The notes below the pieces were generated by a model that was not told the DNA's origin, made no database searches, and saw only the letters and a program-made list of their open reading frames with translations. The translations under genes were made by a program, and so were the position numbers. Shown piece by piece: positions 28,776 through 37,880 of a stretch of DNA of 64,000 bases. How positions within the stretch are numbered: position 1 is the first letter of the stretch; each line of letters opens with the position of its first letter. The DNA lies in assembly GCA_944392125.1 (NCBI GenBank), contig CALXVP010000007.1:24630-88629 (forward strand), given 5' to 3'. Origin of the DNA: an uncultured Alphaproteobacteria bacterium (GTDB lineage Bacteria; Pseudomonadota; Alphaproteobacteria; CAAHEQ01; UBA3637).

Positions 28776-31700
28776 GTGTTATCAGAGAAACAAAAAGCCG
28801 TTTTATCGCAAATCGGAATGTTGGATTATCCCGATATTGATGGAATTGTGCGCTATGCCGGGGAAGATATAACGCCGTTTATCAGCTATTTACAAGAGTT
28901 AAAAGAGCGCAAAGGAAAGCAAAGAGCGATGAGTGCACGGGACTATTTTTGCCCGCAGGAGCGTATGCATCGGTTTGCTCCGGGAACGCAGGCAGTTGTG
29001 TGCGCGGGGAAGATTTGCCGGTATCGCTTTAAAAAAGATGATTTAATGATTGGTGATGGCTTTTATATCAACGATGGCTGTCTCTTTGAATTAGCCGATA
29101 ATGCATATTTGATGGATGGCGTGGTTGTTTCCGTGGAAGCAAAAAGCGGTAAAGAAGAAGTTAAACTCAAAGCAACGGGAGGTATGTATCAACCGTTGGT
29201 GGATCTTCTGCGGAACGAAATCGGTGGGAAAAAGCCGTTTGTGCAACAAAATGAACAAGGGCAATATGAACTTTATATTCAAGGAAAATCAGCAAAGGAA
29301 GAGCCGATTAAAATTGCCGTTGCGGATAAAGGGAATTTGATTGAACTTTGTTTGCCCACAACGCAAAAATTACTGAATGGGCAACTTGACTTTGCACCGC
29401 ATCTCAAAAAATTGACGGCGCCTTGTTTGGTAAATACCGATGATTTTACATTGAGAGATGCCCCCTGTTTGGAAGTCTGTCAGTGTCCGAATTTAAAAAA
29501 AGTCGGCTATTATTTTTTACACAAAACGCCGAGTCTTGTTGCCTCTTATCAACGTAAAACGCATCCGTTAAAGCGCTTGAAAGGAGAGACATTTTTTCAT
29601 CAATTACGCCAAGCCAATGTATTGGATTTATCGGATATTGTTGAAATCGTGCAATATGCGGGCTGGGAAGCAGAGCCGTTAATTCCGTATTTACGCTTGG
29701 AAGCACATAAAAGGAATGCCTTGAATACAACTTCCGAACGCCGTTATGCGTCGCAAGAAGAAGCGTATCTTGCTACTTTGGATTTATTGAAACAAGCGGG
29801 ATATACAAGAGTTATTCATCCGACAACGCTTAAAGAACAAAACAGTATTGCCTATTTATTTAACGAACACGAACGGTTATGCACATTTAGAGATTCGGAA
29901 CGATATAAAAACTATTTTATTCTCCACTGTTGCAAGGAAAATGCCGAAAAAATAACGCGGAGCGAACATCCGCAAAGGCAGGATGAATACGGAACAAGTG
30001 TTATCTCCATTCAAATCAAAGAGGGCTTTATTTCGATTAAAAACAGATATAATCACACTGTTAATGGGAGTGATTCAACATTTGATAATAATCCCGATAA
30101 TATCATTGAGGGATTAACACAAGCGCTGAAAGAAGCATCGGGATGTGAGTTTATTGCCTCGGATATCGGGTTACCCGATGATATGATTTTTTTGGGGAAG
30201 CAGTTGCTTCGGTTTAATGTTGAAAGAAACAACATTCGCGTCGGCGAAAATTTTTATACGGATAATCAACGGGTATATCCGATTGATTTAGGCACGCATT
30301 TCGTGATGGACGGATACGCTTTAAATTTGCAAGCGGAAAACCAAGAAAAAGGGCGTATGCGCGATTTATCACCTCAACAAAATACGGCAATAAAAAAGGT
30401 TGTGAATTTAACAGACGGAAGAGGAAAGCAAGATTCCTTTTGTCAGGTTATCCAACAAGAAATTGAGGGGAAGAAACTCACCGTTACGCAAGATAAAATT
30501 ACGGGGAAGCGCACGCTTTATGCCGATGGGGAAGTGATTGCCGTCACAGAACATGGGCGACTGGTGGAATTAAATTTACTTAAAACAACGGAAATAGATG
30601 CGTATTTTTTGGAATATGCTCCGTATTTAAAAACATTTACGGCACCAAAATTAATCAGGCTTGGCGGGCGCTCACTTTATAACGTTCCGAAGCTGGCAGT
30701 CTTTAAGGCGCCGGCGGTACGGTTTGTCGGCGAGTTATGTTTGACATACGCGCAAGAATTGGAAGTTTTTCAGGCAGAGAAAGTGGAAGAATTTGGAAAC
30801 GGGTGTCTTTTAGATGTGAAAAAATTGCCGGAACTGCGTTTTCCATACCTTAAAAGAGCGGGAAATAACTTTTTAAGGTTTGCAAACAAGTTATACCTGT
30901 TTGAAGCGCCCGAAGCAGAGGAGTTTGGGGCGGGTTCGTTAGAGAAAGTCGGGATACAACATCTGAATTTGCCGAACGTGCGGATTATTCATAATAGATT
31001 TTTAAGGTGGGCAGACAATTTGATTTCTTTTTCGGCGCCCAATTTGGAGGAAGCGGAAAATGAGTGTTGCACTTTGTTGAATAAGGTGCCGATTTTATCG
31101 TTTCCGAAGCTCAAAAAAGCGGGGGAGTATTTTTTATGGCAAGTTCCGTCATTAACTTCCTTGCAAGCCCCTGTTTTGGAAGAGGTTGGTCATTTTTCTT
31201 TATTACAGGCGGATAAACTGGAAGTATTAAGTCTGCCGTCTCTTAGGAAGACAGGTTCGCATTTTGCTAAAAAACCCATTCGGTTAAAGAGGGTTGAATT
31301 AGATTGTTTGGAAGAAATGGGAGATTATTGCTTTGAAAATTTAAATGAAACAACCATTTTAAAATTCCCGAAGCTCAAAAAGGCGGGAGAAAAATTTGTA
31401 TCCGTTGCCCCGCAATTAAAATTATTTCAAGCGCCGGAACTGGAAGAAACGGGCGATTATTCTCTGAGCGAATTAAAATCGGCCATAACGGTTTATGTGC
31501 CAAAGTTGAAAAAGGGAATGAAACAATTTGTGATGATTGCGCCAAGGCTCAGATTTTTAAATGTCAACAATATGCAAGAAATGCAAGATAACGGTTTAGT
31601 TTCTTTAAATGAAATAACATCTTTGGTGTTTCCCAAGCTGAAAAAGGTGGGGTTGAATTGTTTAATGTATTGTCCGAAATTGGCATATTTATCGGCGCCG

Positions 31701-31871
31701 GCGATTGAGGCGGTTTCTTCTGATTTCTTTAAGGCGTTGGTGCAATACCGCACAAACACAAATTGTCTTCCTAGGCAGTATATCTTGCGCTTGAAACAAA
31801 ATTTTTTACAGACTCAGCGGAGTAGGCAAGCCCTTGCCAAACGGGTTGTGCAACAGGCAAGAGACTGGTGA
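28776..31871 (+). CDS. Giant multi-domain repeat protein A (LRR_5/BspA-like repeats, duplicated N-terminal modules)
   Basis: 1,031 residues starting at GTG, a start fixed by alignment with the downstream paralogue. Module 1 (about 1-45, MLDYPDIDGIVRYAGEDITP) recurs near 270-320 (DLSDIVEIVQYAGWEAEPLI). A beta-rich module (VVCAGKICRYRF...MIGDGFYIN...YLMDGVVV) recurs near 470-530 (MIFLGKQLLRFN...RVGENFY...FVMDGYAL). Between them is a core with YGTSVISIQ at 405-413 followed by SIKNRYNHTVNGSDSTFDNN. I recall similar cores in uncharacterised proteins of gut bacteria, unverified. From about 590 on, some 15 repeats of ~23 residues follow (FPKLKKAGE-F...APQLK-FQAPELEETG), like LRR_5/BspA leucine-rich repeats. 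There is no signal peptide or membrane helix. Function unknown; protein binding is likely. Confidence 0.85.
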   Translation: MLSEKQKAVLSQIGMLDYPDIDGIVRYAGEDITPFISYLQELKERKGKQRAMSARDYFCPQERMHRFAPGTQAVVCAGKICRYRFKKDDLMIGDGFYINDGCLFELADNAYLMDGVVVSVEAKSGKEEVKLKATGGMYQPLVDLLRNEIGGKKPFVQQNEQGQYELYIQGKSAKEEPIKIAVADKGNLIELCLPTTQKLLNGQLDFAPHLKKLTAPCLVNTDDFTLRDAPCLEVCQCPNLKKVGYYFLHKTPSLVASYQRKTHPLKRLKGETFFHQLRQANVLDLSDIVEIVQYAGWEAEPLIPYLRLEAHKRNALNTTSERRYASQEEAYLATLDLLKQAGYTRVIHPTTLKEQNSIAYLFNEHERLCTFRDSERYKNYFILHCCKENAEKITRSEHPQRQDEYGTSVISIQIKEGFISIKNRYNHTVNGSDSTFDNNPDNIIEGLTQALKEASGCEFIASDIGLPDDMIFLGKQLLRFNVERNNIRVGENFYTDNQRVYPIDLGTHFVMDGYALNLQAENQEKGRMRDLSPQQNTAIKKVVNLTDGRGKQDSFCQVIQQEIEGKKLTVTQDKITGKRTLYADGEVIAVTEHGRLVELNLLKTTEIDAYFLEYAPYLKTFTAPKLIRLGGRSLYNVPKLAVFKAPAVRFVGELCLTYAQELEVFQAEKVEEFGNGCLLDVKKLPELRFPYLKRAGNNFLRFANKLYLFEAPEAEEFGAGSLEKVGIQHLNLPNVRIIHNRFLRWADNLISFSAPNLEEAENECCTLLNKVPILSFPKLKKAGEYFLWQVPSLTSLQAPVLEEVGHFSLLQADKLEVLSLPSLRKTGSHFAKKPIRLKRVELDCLEEMGDYCFENLNETTILKFPKLKKAGEKFVSVAPQLKLFQAPELEETGDYSLSELKSAITVYVPKLKKGMKQFVMIAPRLRFLNVNNMQEMQDNGLVSLNEITSLVFPKLKKVGLNCLMYCPKLAYLSAPAIEAVSSDFFKALVQYRTNTNCLPRQYILRLKQNFLQTQRSRQALAKRVVQQARDW

Positions 31872-31987
31872 TAATATATATCATTCTAATTTTGTTGATG
31901 AGTTTCTTTTATCCGAATAGAGAAAAGGATAATGAATCGACGAAGTTGTCGGCGGGTGAAGTTTATTCTAAAAACAGCATAAAATGA

Positions 31988-32016
31988 TTGATTGTGTTTT
32001 GAAACAGTGATACACT
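31988..32016 (+). promoter_or_regulatory. Promoter for the second giant repeat protein
   Basis: TTGATT (31988-31993), 17-base spacer, TACACT (32011-32016), 39 bases before the ATG at 32055. The second paralogue therefore seems to have its own promoter. Confidence 0.55.
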
Positions 32017-32054
32017 GAACGATATTTTTCGTAAATTTTAAGGAGATTTTTTGT

Positions 32055-35000
32055 ATGTTGACGAAAAGTCAAAGGGAGGTTTTATCCAAAATCGGCATGT
32101 TGGATTTCCCCGATATTGAAGAAATTGTGCGGTATGCAGGTGATGATTTGCACCCTTTTATCGGCTATTTAATTTATCTGAGAACGCAAGAGGATAGAAA
32201 AAATCGGGGAGAAATTGAAACATATAATCCGAACATTTTACCGCAAGATGTGGAGTTGGCTGTTAAGGTATTTGTGCGCGGTGGCAAATTGTATCGGTAT
32301 AATTTTGAAAAAGGCACGGCGAAAATCGGCAGAGACTTTTACTTTAAAGACGGCGATTTTCACGCCGTCGGCGCAAATGAATATATTATGGATGGAATTT
32401 TGATTTCCGAGTTTGATAAAAACGGCCGAACGGAAATAGAATTGACGCCGATTATTGATACGTATGCCCCAATGATTAAAGTGCTCAAAAACGAAATCAG
32501 CGGTAAGCATCCGCGTCTTAAAAAAGAGGGGCAAAATCGGCAAATTTTGTGTATCCGAGCCCATAAAGGCGACATAAAGGATACAAAAATAGCCGTGATT
32601 GAAAACGGGCGGTTGGTGGCGCTTCATTTGCCGACAACGAAACGTCTTTTGAACGGACAGCTTGATTTTTTGCCGTTTTGCCGAAAAATCAGTGCACCGA
32701 ATTTAGAAACGGTTGATGACTACTCCTTTTCCGATGTGCCGAAGCTTGCGGAGTATCATTTTCCGAAATTGCAAAAAGTCGGCTATTATTTCTTTCGGGC
32801 AACACCGCAAATTTATACGCCGTATCCCCGCAAACCGCATCCGTTAAAAAAAATCAAAGGCGAACGATTTTATAAAGAACTCAAAAAATTAGGCGTGGCG
32901 GATATTCCGAACATTGTTGATATTGTAAAATATGCCGGATGGGAAGTAGAACCGCTGACCAGATTGTTAAGACCCTTGATTGCGCAAAACTATAATCGCA
33001 AAATTAACGGTAAGCATTTTAGCTATGCTTCTAAAAAAGAAGCGTTGCAAGATGTTTTCAATTTGTTGAACGAAGCCGGTTATAATGCCTTTCACGCAAC
33101 AACGGAAGAAGAAAAAAACAAGATTAAAAAGTATTTTCGCAAAGGGGAAGAATTATGCACATTTGATGACCCGATGCGTCATTTAACGCATTTTATTATT
33201 CATTGCGTGAAAAAAAATGTGGCAGAAATTCAGCCCTCTCCCACCCCTATCCGCGATGATGCGTATGGCACGAGCGTGATTTCCATACAAATCCGTGACG
33301 GCTTTATCTCCATTAAAAACAGATATAACGATAATGTTGCTGCGGGTGATTCCACATTTGATAATGATCCCGAACGCATTATTCCGGGATTGAGCGGTGC
33401 GTTAAAGGCTGCAACGGGTTATGATTTTAAGTCAGATGCCGCTTATCCCGAGGGATTTTTGGTATTTCAAGGAAAAATTTTGCGTTATCATTCCGAAAAA
33501 AACGGTATTTTTGTCGGCGAGAATTTTTATTTGAAGAATAAAGAAATACATGAAATTCAGCCATCTCATCAATACCTGATGGGGGTATATTTATGGGATA
33601 CCGAAACGAAAAAAGTGCAGTGTTTAACCGATGCGAAGCAATCGGATGAATTTATCCGCGTGTTGGAGCGTGAACTCATCGGTAAACAAATCAATATTAA
33701 AATTAAAAGCGAAAGAGATGAAAGCGGTAAAATTCTCTCTGTAAAGAGGGAATTATACGCCGATGATACTTTAATTGCCGTTACGGATCGGGGTCGGCTG
33801 ACGGAACTTTATTTACCGACGACGACGGAAATCCATGATAATTTCCTCACAAAGGCCCCGTCATTGCAAATTATTCGCGCACCGCATGTAAGGGTTTTCG
33901 GAAATAATGGATTGAGTGATGTGCCTCATTTGGTAACGGCTGATTTTCCGGCATTGGAAACGGTGGGATTTGGATTTTTGCGCTATCCTAAATCATTACG
34001 GCTGTTTGAGGCGGAAAATTTATTGCTGTTGGAAGAAAATAGTTTGGAAACACCGCAATGTATGGAACGCGTGCGGTTGCCGAAATTGAAAAAAGCAAAA
34101 TCACATGTGCTTTCTATTGTGCCACAACTGATTTCCATTGTAGCAGGTGAGGTTGAAGAGTGGGGTGATGTCTGTTTGCAAAAAGCGGATAATTTGATTT
34201 CTGCCATTTTGCCGAAAACGAAAAAAATGGGTGCGGAATGCCTCCGGGATGCGCCGAAATTGATATGTCTTCATGCGCCCGAAACGGAAGAACTGGGCAT
34301 TCATTGTTTGCAAAAAACATCGTTACCTCGTTTGGATATGCCATATTTAAAAAGAGTCGGCAACGTCTTGTTGTCTGCAACCCCGAGTATTCAATCTTTT
34401 GAAACAGGGGATTTTGCGCGTTACCGCAATCAATCGTATCAAGATACATCGGCATATCTTTTATTTGATTTTGCAAATGAACGCCGGTACGCTCTGCGTT
34501 TAGCGGATAATCAAGTTATCGGCTTAACCGAGCAGGCAAGGCAGGATACTTTTATGGATGTATTACAGCAAGAGTTAAGTGAAAAAAATATTAAAATCCA
34601 ACGCCAACGGGGGCAGGCAAGTGATTGGGAGGCCCCAACGGAAACAGTGACGGTTTATGCCGATGAAAAGCCGATTCTGAATTTATGCAATCATCGTGTT
34701 GTTTCTCTTTGTTTGCCGACAACGACAAATCTTCCCAATCACTTTTTATCCGAAGCAGGTTCGTTGAAAGCCTTTTCGGCACCGGAAGTGATTACGGCAG
34801 GAAATCAGATTATCAGCAAAGCGCCGGAATTGATACGGGCTCACTTACCGAAAGTTGAATTTGCAGGCAGTGAGTTTTTGAGTTATATGCCCAAAACAAC
34901 GGATTTACGCCTCGATTCTTTGCAAGCATGTCAAGGTGGTTCTCTCTTCTATTTTGAAAAGGCAACGGTTTTAACATTCCCGAAATTGGTGCACGTCGGC

Positions 35001-35213
35001 GATTATTTTTTGCATTATGCACCACACTTGAATCAGCTGGTTGCTCCTTGTTTGAGAGAGGCGCCCGCATCGGTGTCGCAAATCGTTCAAACCGTGATTG
35101 CCGAAAATCGTGAAAAAGCACGTAATCAGATTTCGGCGATACCGCAACTCATTGCAACTTCTGACCGCATCGGAATTGTTAATGCCTTGCGGGAAGAACG
35201 TTGCCGTGTATAG
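32055..35213 (+). CDS. Giant multi-domain repeat protein B, tandem paralogue of A
   Basis: 1,052 residues with AAGGAG before the ATG. It aligns with protein A along most of its length. The N-terminal module is MLDFPDIEEIVRYAGDDLHP, repeated near 290 as DIPNIVDIVKYAGWEVEPLT. The beta module (FVRGGKLYRYNFEKGTAKIG) is repeated as FLVFQGKILRYHSEKNGIFV. The core is YGTSVISIQ at 404-412 with SIKNRYNDNVAAGDSTFDND. LRR-like repeats follow (FPALETVGFGFLRYPKSL and others). Unlike A, its repeat region is interrupted near 780-890 by a further module (RYALRLADNQVIGLTEQA... VTVYADEKPILNLCNHRVVS), so it contains three copies of that Y-A-D unit. There is no signal peptide. Function unknown. Confidence 0.85.
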   Translation: MLTKSQREVLSKIGMLDFPDIEEIVRYAGDDLHPFIGYLIYLRTQEDRKNRGEIETYNPNILPQDVELAVKVFVRGGKLYRYNFEKGTAKIGRDFYFKDGDFHAVGANEYIMDGILISEFDKNGRTEIELTPIIDTYAPMIKVLKNEISGKHPRLKKEGQNRQILCIRAHKGDIKDTKIAVIENGRLVALHLPTTKRLLNGQLDFLPFCRKISAPNLETVDDYSFSDVPKLAEYHFPKLQKVGYYFFRATPQIYTPYPRKPHPLKKIKGERFYKELKKLGVADIPNIVDIVKYAGWEVEPLTRLLRPLIAQNYNRKINGKHFSYASKKEALQDVFNLLNEAGYNAFHATTEEEKNKIKKYFRKGEELCTFDDPMRHLTHFIIHCVKKNVAEIQPSPTPIRDDAYGTSVISIQIRDGFISIKNRYNDNVAAGDSTFDNDPERIIPGLSGALKAATGYDFKSDAAYPEGFLVFQGKILRYHSEKNGIFVGENFYLKNKEIHEIQPSHQYLMGVYLWDTETKKVQCLTDAKQSDEFIRVLERELIGKQINIKIKSERDESGKILSVKRELYADDTLIAVTDRGRLTELYLPTTTEIHDNFLTKAPSLQIIRAPHVRVFGNNGLSDVPHLVTADFPALETVGFGFLRYPKSLRLFEAENLLLLEENSLETPQCMERVRLPKLKKAKSHVLSIVPQLISIVAGEVEEWGDVCLQKADNLISAILPKTKKMGAECLRDAPKLICLHAPETEELGIHCLQKTSLPRLDMPYLKRVGNVLLSATPSIQSFETGDFARYRNQSYQDTSAYLLFDFANERRYALRLADNQVIGLTEQARQDTFMDVLQQELSEKNIKIQRQRGQASDWEAPTETVTVYADEKPILNLCNHRVVSLCLPTTTNLPNHFLSEAGSLKAFSAPEVITAGNQIISKAPELIRAHLPKVEFAGSEFLSYMPKTTDLRLDSLQACQGGSLFYFEKATVLTFPKLVHVGDYFLHYAPHLNQLVAPCLREAPASVSQIVQTVIAENREKARNQISAIPQLIATSDRIGIVNALREERCRV

Positions 35214-35935
35214 CAGACATGAGCTAACATGCGGACGAACAATATGAATTATCGGATAAAAATTTGCATTTCAGCAAACGCGAGCCGAGTTGTTTGAACG
35301 GGATAGATTGTTCGGGATTGACAAATAATCAAGTAATTGCCGTCATGCCTAAGAATCAAAAAGAGTTTTATCTGTTTGTTTGAGAAACGCGGGGCGGGGT
35401 ATTTGAATTAAATAAACTTAAATACCGTTAGGAAGCCATATTATTTGGATATAATATGCAAGTTATTAAATGCCGTGAGCAACCTAAAAGAGACATATAT
35501 GCAATTAAGCAAAATAAGGTTAGATAGGTAAGCTGAATGGCCATGGTTTTTGCTGATTTTTAATTCATCTTCCGGATTGATTCCCTTTCGGATTAGGTTA
35601 TGGCCGTATGCTTTGCGCATGAGAAAATATCAAATGTTTGAAAGACATTGTATCTATATGTGCCTTTTAGAGATGTTAATTTTGGGGCAAACATACGCTT
35701 CATTTGCATGTTTCACAATATAGCAATTTATGATTTATATAATGCCCTTTTATGCGGATTCCTGTTGCGTCCGATGCCTTTTTGCGCAAGCATTCAGCAA
35801 TTAAGAATGTATATGCTTTTCCCCGACATGATAATTTTTGTTTCTATGGTATTCGGGAACTATTTAGCGCCTTTATCAAACGCACACATTCCCATACCGG
35901 CCAATCACGCAACCAGCCTTAAAGCAACGATGCTC
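35214..35935. other. Long intergenic region with a possible gene relic
   Basis: About 720 bases between the repeat-protein pair and the convergent TPES surface protein. No complete gene is supported. A plus-strand frame at 35228-35383 is open for 51 codons without a start codon (it contains SKREPSCLNGIDCSGLTNNQ and ends FYLFV) and may be the tail of a decayed gene. The 35648-36091 plus frame is mostly antisense to the surface protein and is not believed. Confidence 0.4.
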
Positions 35936-37768
35936 CTAAATTGTTTCCTCACAGCATGTTTCCGTTTCCACCGGAGTTGTGGTGGTAATCGGCGTTGTTG
36001 TCGTGGTGAGCGGTGTGGTCGTAGTAGTAAGCGGTGTAGTTGTAGTTGTATTGTCTCCGCAACCGATACAGCAGGAACATGTATCATCTAACACTCCGCC
36101 TGCTTCTTCACAACAACGTTTCGCTTCTTCCGGATATTTCTCGCAGATTGTTGGATCCATATTATTGACAACAATGTTACAATCAAACGTTGTTGTAATC
36201 GAGGTTGTCGTAAACGGCGTTGTAGTTGTCGTTAGAGGTGTCGTCGTTGTATCACAACCGATACAGCAGAAACATTCATTATCTAATACCCCGCCCGCTT
36301 CTTCACAGCAACGCTCTGCTTCCGCACGGTATTTCTTGCAGATTGCCGAATCCATATTGTTGATGACAACGCTACAATCAAATGTTGTTGTAATTGGGGT
36401 TGTCGTTGTTGTAAACGGTGATGTGGTTGTTTCCGGCGTTGTCGTTTCCGGCGTTGTTGTTTCTGGGGTCGTCGTCTCCGGTGTTGTCGTTGTCGGAGAG
36501 GTTGTCATTTCCGGACAGTGATACACGCATGTTTTGGAATAAACAGGTTTTTTCTGCGTGCAAGCAGTCGGTGCCTCATCGCAAGAACTATATGTTCCGG
36601 TGCAATCGATGATGCCGGCCGTCGGGACATTTCCTTTGCAATCAATGTGTTGATGGCAAGAAACACTACATCCGATTCCGTTATCGTTCAAGTCTTCCTC
36701 CAAGGCTAAGGCTGCCGGCGTTTTTGCCCATGTTTCTCCGTTTCCGGAATTGGAACACCAGTTTGGATCGCCATCGGTTGATGTTGCATCTTCCCAGCCT
36801 GCTGGGCAATCCTGTCCGATCATGGCTGAAACAACAATCTTATCTACTTTTTTACACATAGCATTGATTGCGGTATTATCCGGAATAGAAACCCATTCTG
36901 ATGGATTATCCGGCGAAAGCGTCGGTTCTTTTAATGCAATACAGCGACAAGATGAGACAGGAAGTGTCGTTGTTGTAAATGGAAATGTGGAGGTTGTCTC
37001 CGGTGTCGTAGATGTTGACTCAGGCGTCGTAGAGGTTGTCTCCGGTGTCGTAGATGTTGACTCAGGCGTCGTAGAGGTTGACTCAGGTGTCGTTGACGTT
37101 GACTCGGGTGTCGTTGACTCAGGCGTTGTTGACTCGGGTGTCGTTGACTCAGGCGTCGTAGAGGTTGACTCAGGTGTCGTTGACTCAGGTGTCGTTGACT
37201 CAGGTGTCGTTGACTCAGGTGTCGTTGACTCAGGCGTTGTTGACTCAGGTGTCGTTGACTCAGGTGTCGTTGACTCAGGCGTTGTTGACTCAGGTGTTGT
37301 TGACGTTGACTCGGGTGTCGTTGACTCAGGCGTCGTTGACTCGGGCGTTGTTGACTCAGGTGTTGTTGACGTTGACTCGGGTGTCGTGGATGTTGACTCT
37401 GGTGTTGTAGACGTTGACTCTGGTTTTGTAGACGACGTTGTTGTTTTTGGCTTTCCTACATCACTACTTATATCAGACGATAGCGACACTTTTTGAAATG
37501 AATCGCTGCTTAAATTTATTATATCTGACACATTGGTTAGTGAAGAGATAATATTATTTGAACTATCTGATGCAACAGGTTGAAAAGGTATATAGGGTGT
37601 GTTCAGAGCTTTACGCGGATAATCGACATATACACCGGAAGCGCTTGGATAAACAATGGGTTGCGAATATGCTTGAACACGAATTGTCGCCCCGTAAACC
37701 GTATATGCCGATATGGTTCCCCCAAATAGCAAAAAGGCACCTACTACTGCAACCGCTTTTTTTATCAT
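35936..37768 (-). CDS. Secreted mucin-like Thr/Pro/Glu/Ser repeat protein with duplicated Cys-rich modules
   Basis: 610 residues. The signal peptide MIKKAVAVVGAFLLFGGTIS is followed by a Ser-rich stretch. At about 113-264 there is a low-complexity block of TTPES and STSTTPE units. A Cys-rich middle part (about 270-405) contains CPAGWEDATSTDGDPNWCSN and CSVSCHQHIDCKGN. A second Thr-Pro linker leads to two near-identical modules at about 461-506 and 524-570 (DCNIVVNNMDPTICEKYPEE...CCEEAGGVLDDTCSCCIGC), each with about seven cysteines, then Thr/Pro to the end. There is no sortase or membrane anchor. It looks like a disulfide-bonded extracellular or periplasmic protein, with the TPES block as an extended, possibly O-glycosylated stalk. 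I know no named family. Confidence 0.85.
   Translation of the reverse strand: MIKKAVAVVGAFLLFGGTISAYTVYGATIRVQAYSQPIVYPSASGVYVDYPRKALNTPYIPFQPVASDSSNNIISSLTNVSDIINLSSDSFQKVSLSSDISSDVGKPKTTTSSTKPESTSTTPESTSTTPESTSTTPESTTPESTTPESTTPESTSTTPESTTPESTTPESTTPESTTPESTTPESTTPESTTPESTTPESTSTTPESTTPESTTPESTTPESTSTTPESTSTTPESTSTTPETTSTTPESTSTTPETTSTFPFTTTTLPVSSCRCIALKEPTLSPDNPSEWVSIPDNTAINAMCKKVDKIVVSAMIGQDCPAGWEDATSTDGDPNWCSNSGNGETWAKTPAALALEEDLNDNGIGCSVSCHQHIDCKGNVPTAGIIDCTGTYSSCDEAPTACTQKKPVYSKTCVYHCPEMTTSPTTTTPETTTPETTTPETTTPETTTSPFTTTTTPITTTFDCSVVINNMDSAICKKYRAEAERCCEEAGGVLDNECFCCIGCDTTTTPLTTTTTPFTTTSITTTFDCNIVVNNMDPTICEKYPEEAKRCCEEAGGVLDDTCSCCIGCGDNTTTTTPLTTTTTPLTTTTTPITTTTPVETETCCEETI
36985..37430. 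repeat. Coding tandem repeats of 15 and 21 bp (TTPES / STSTTPE)
   Basis: On the plus strand the unit is GTTGACTCAGGTGTC and close variants (15 bp), interspersed with 21-bp units carrying an extra GTTGAC. Both lengths are multiples of three, so copy-number change keeps the surface-protein frame. Third-position variation (GGT/GGC, GTC/GTT) shows the copies have begun to diverge. Confidence 0.9.
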
Positions 37769-37880
37769 TCGCTTCCCCGTCCGTAAATTTCACTGATATA
37801 TTAATACAAACACGTAAAATATTATTGCCATATTTTACACGCGTTTTGTATGGGTTGTCAAGTGCTTTTTTTTATTTTTT

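Noticed and set aside
35648..36091. 147-codon plus-strand ORF
   Set aside because: Its 3' part is antisense to the surface protein. It has no ribosome-binding site, and its composition (runs of Cys/Arg/Ser) is that of a shadow frame.
36750..37496. 248-codon plus-strand ORF with SGVVDSGVVD repeats
   Set aside because: It is the antisense of the TPES repeats in the signal-peptide-bearing minus-strand gene. It has no ribosome-binding site and its repetition is imposed by the 15/21-bp DNA repeat.
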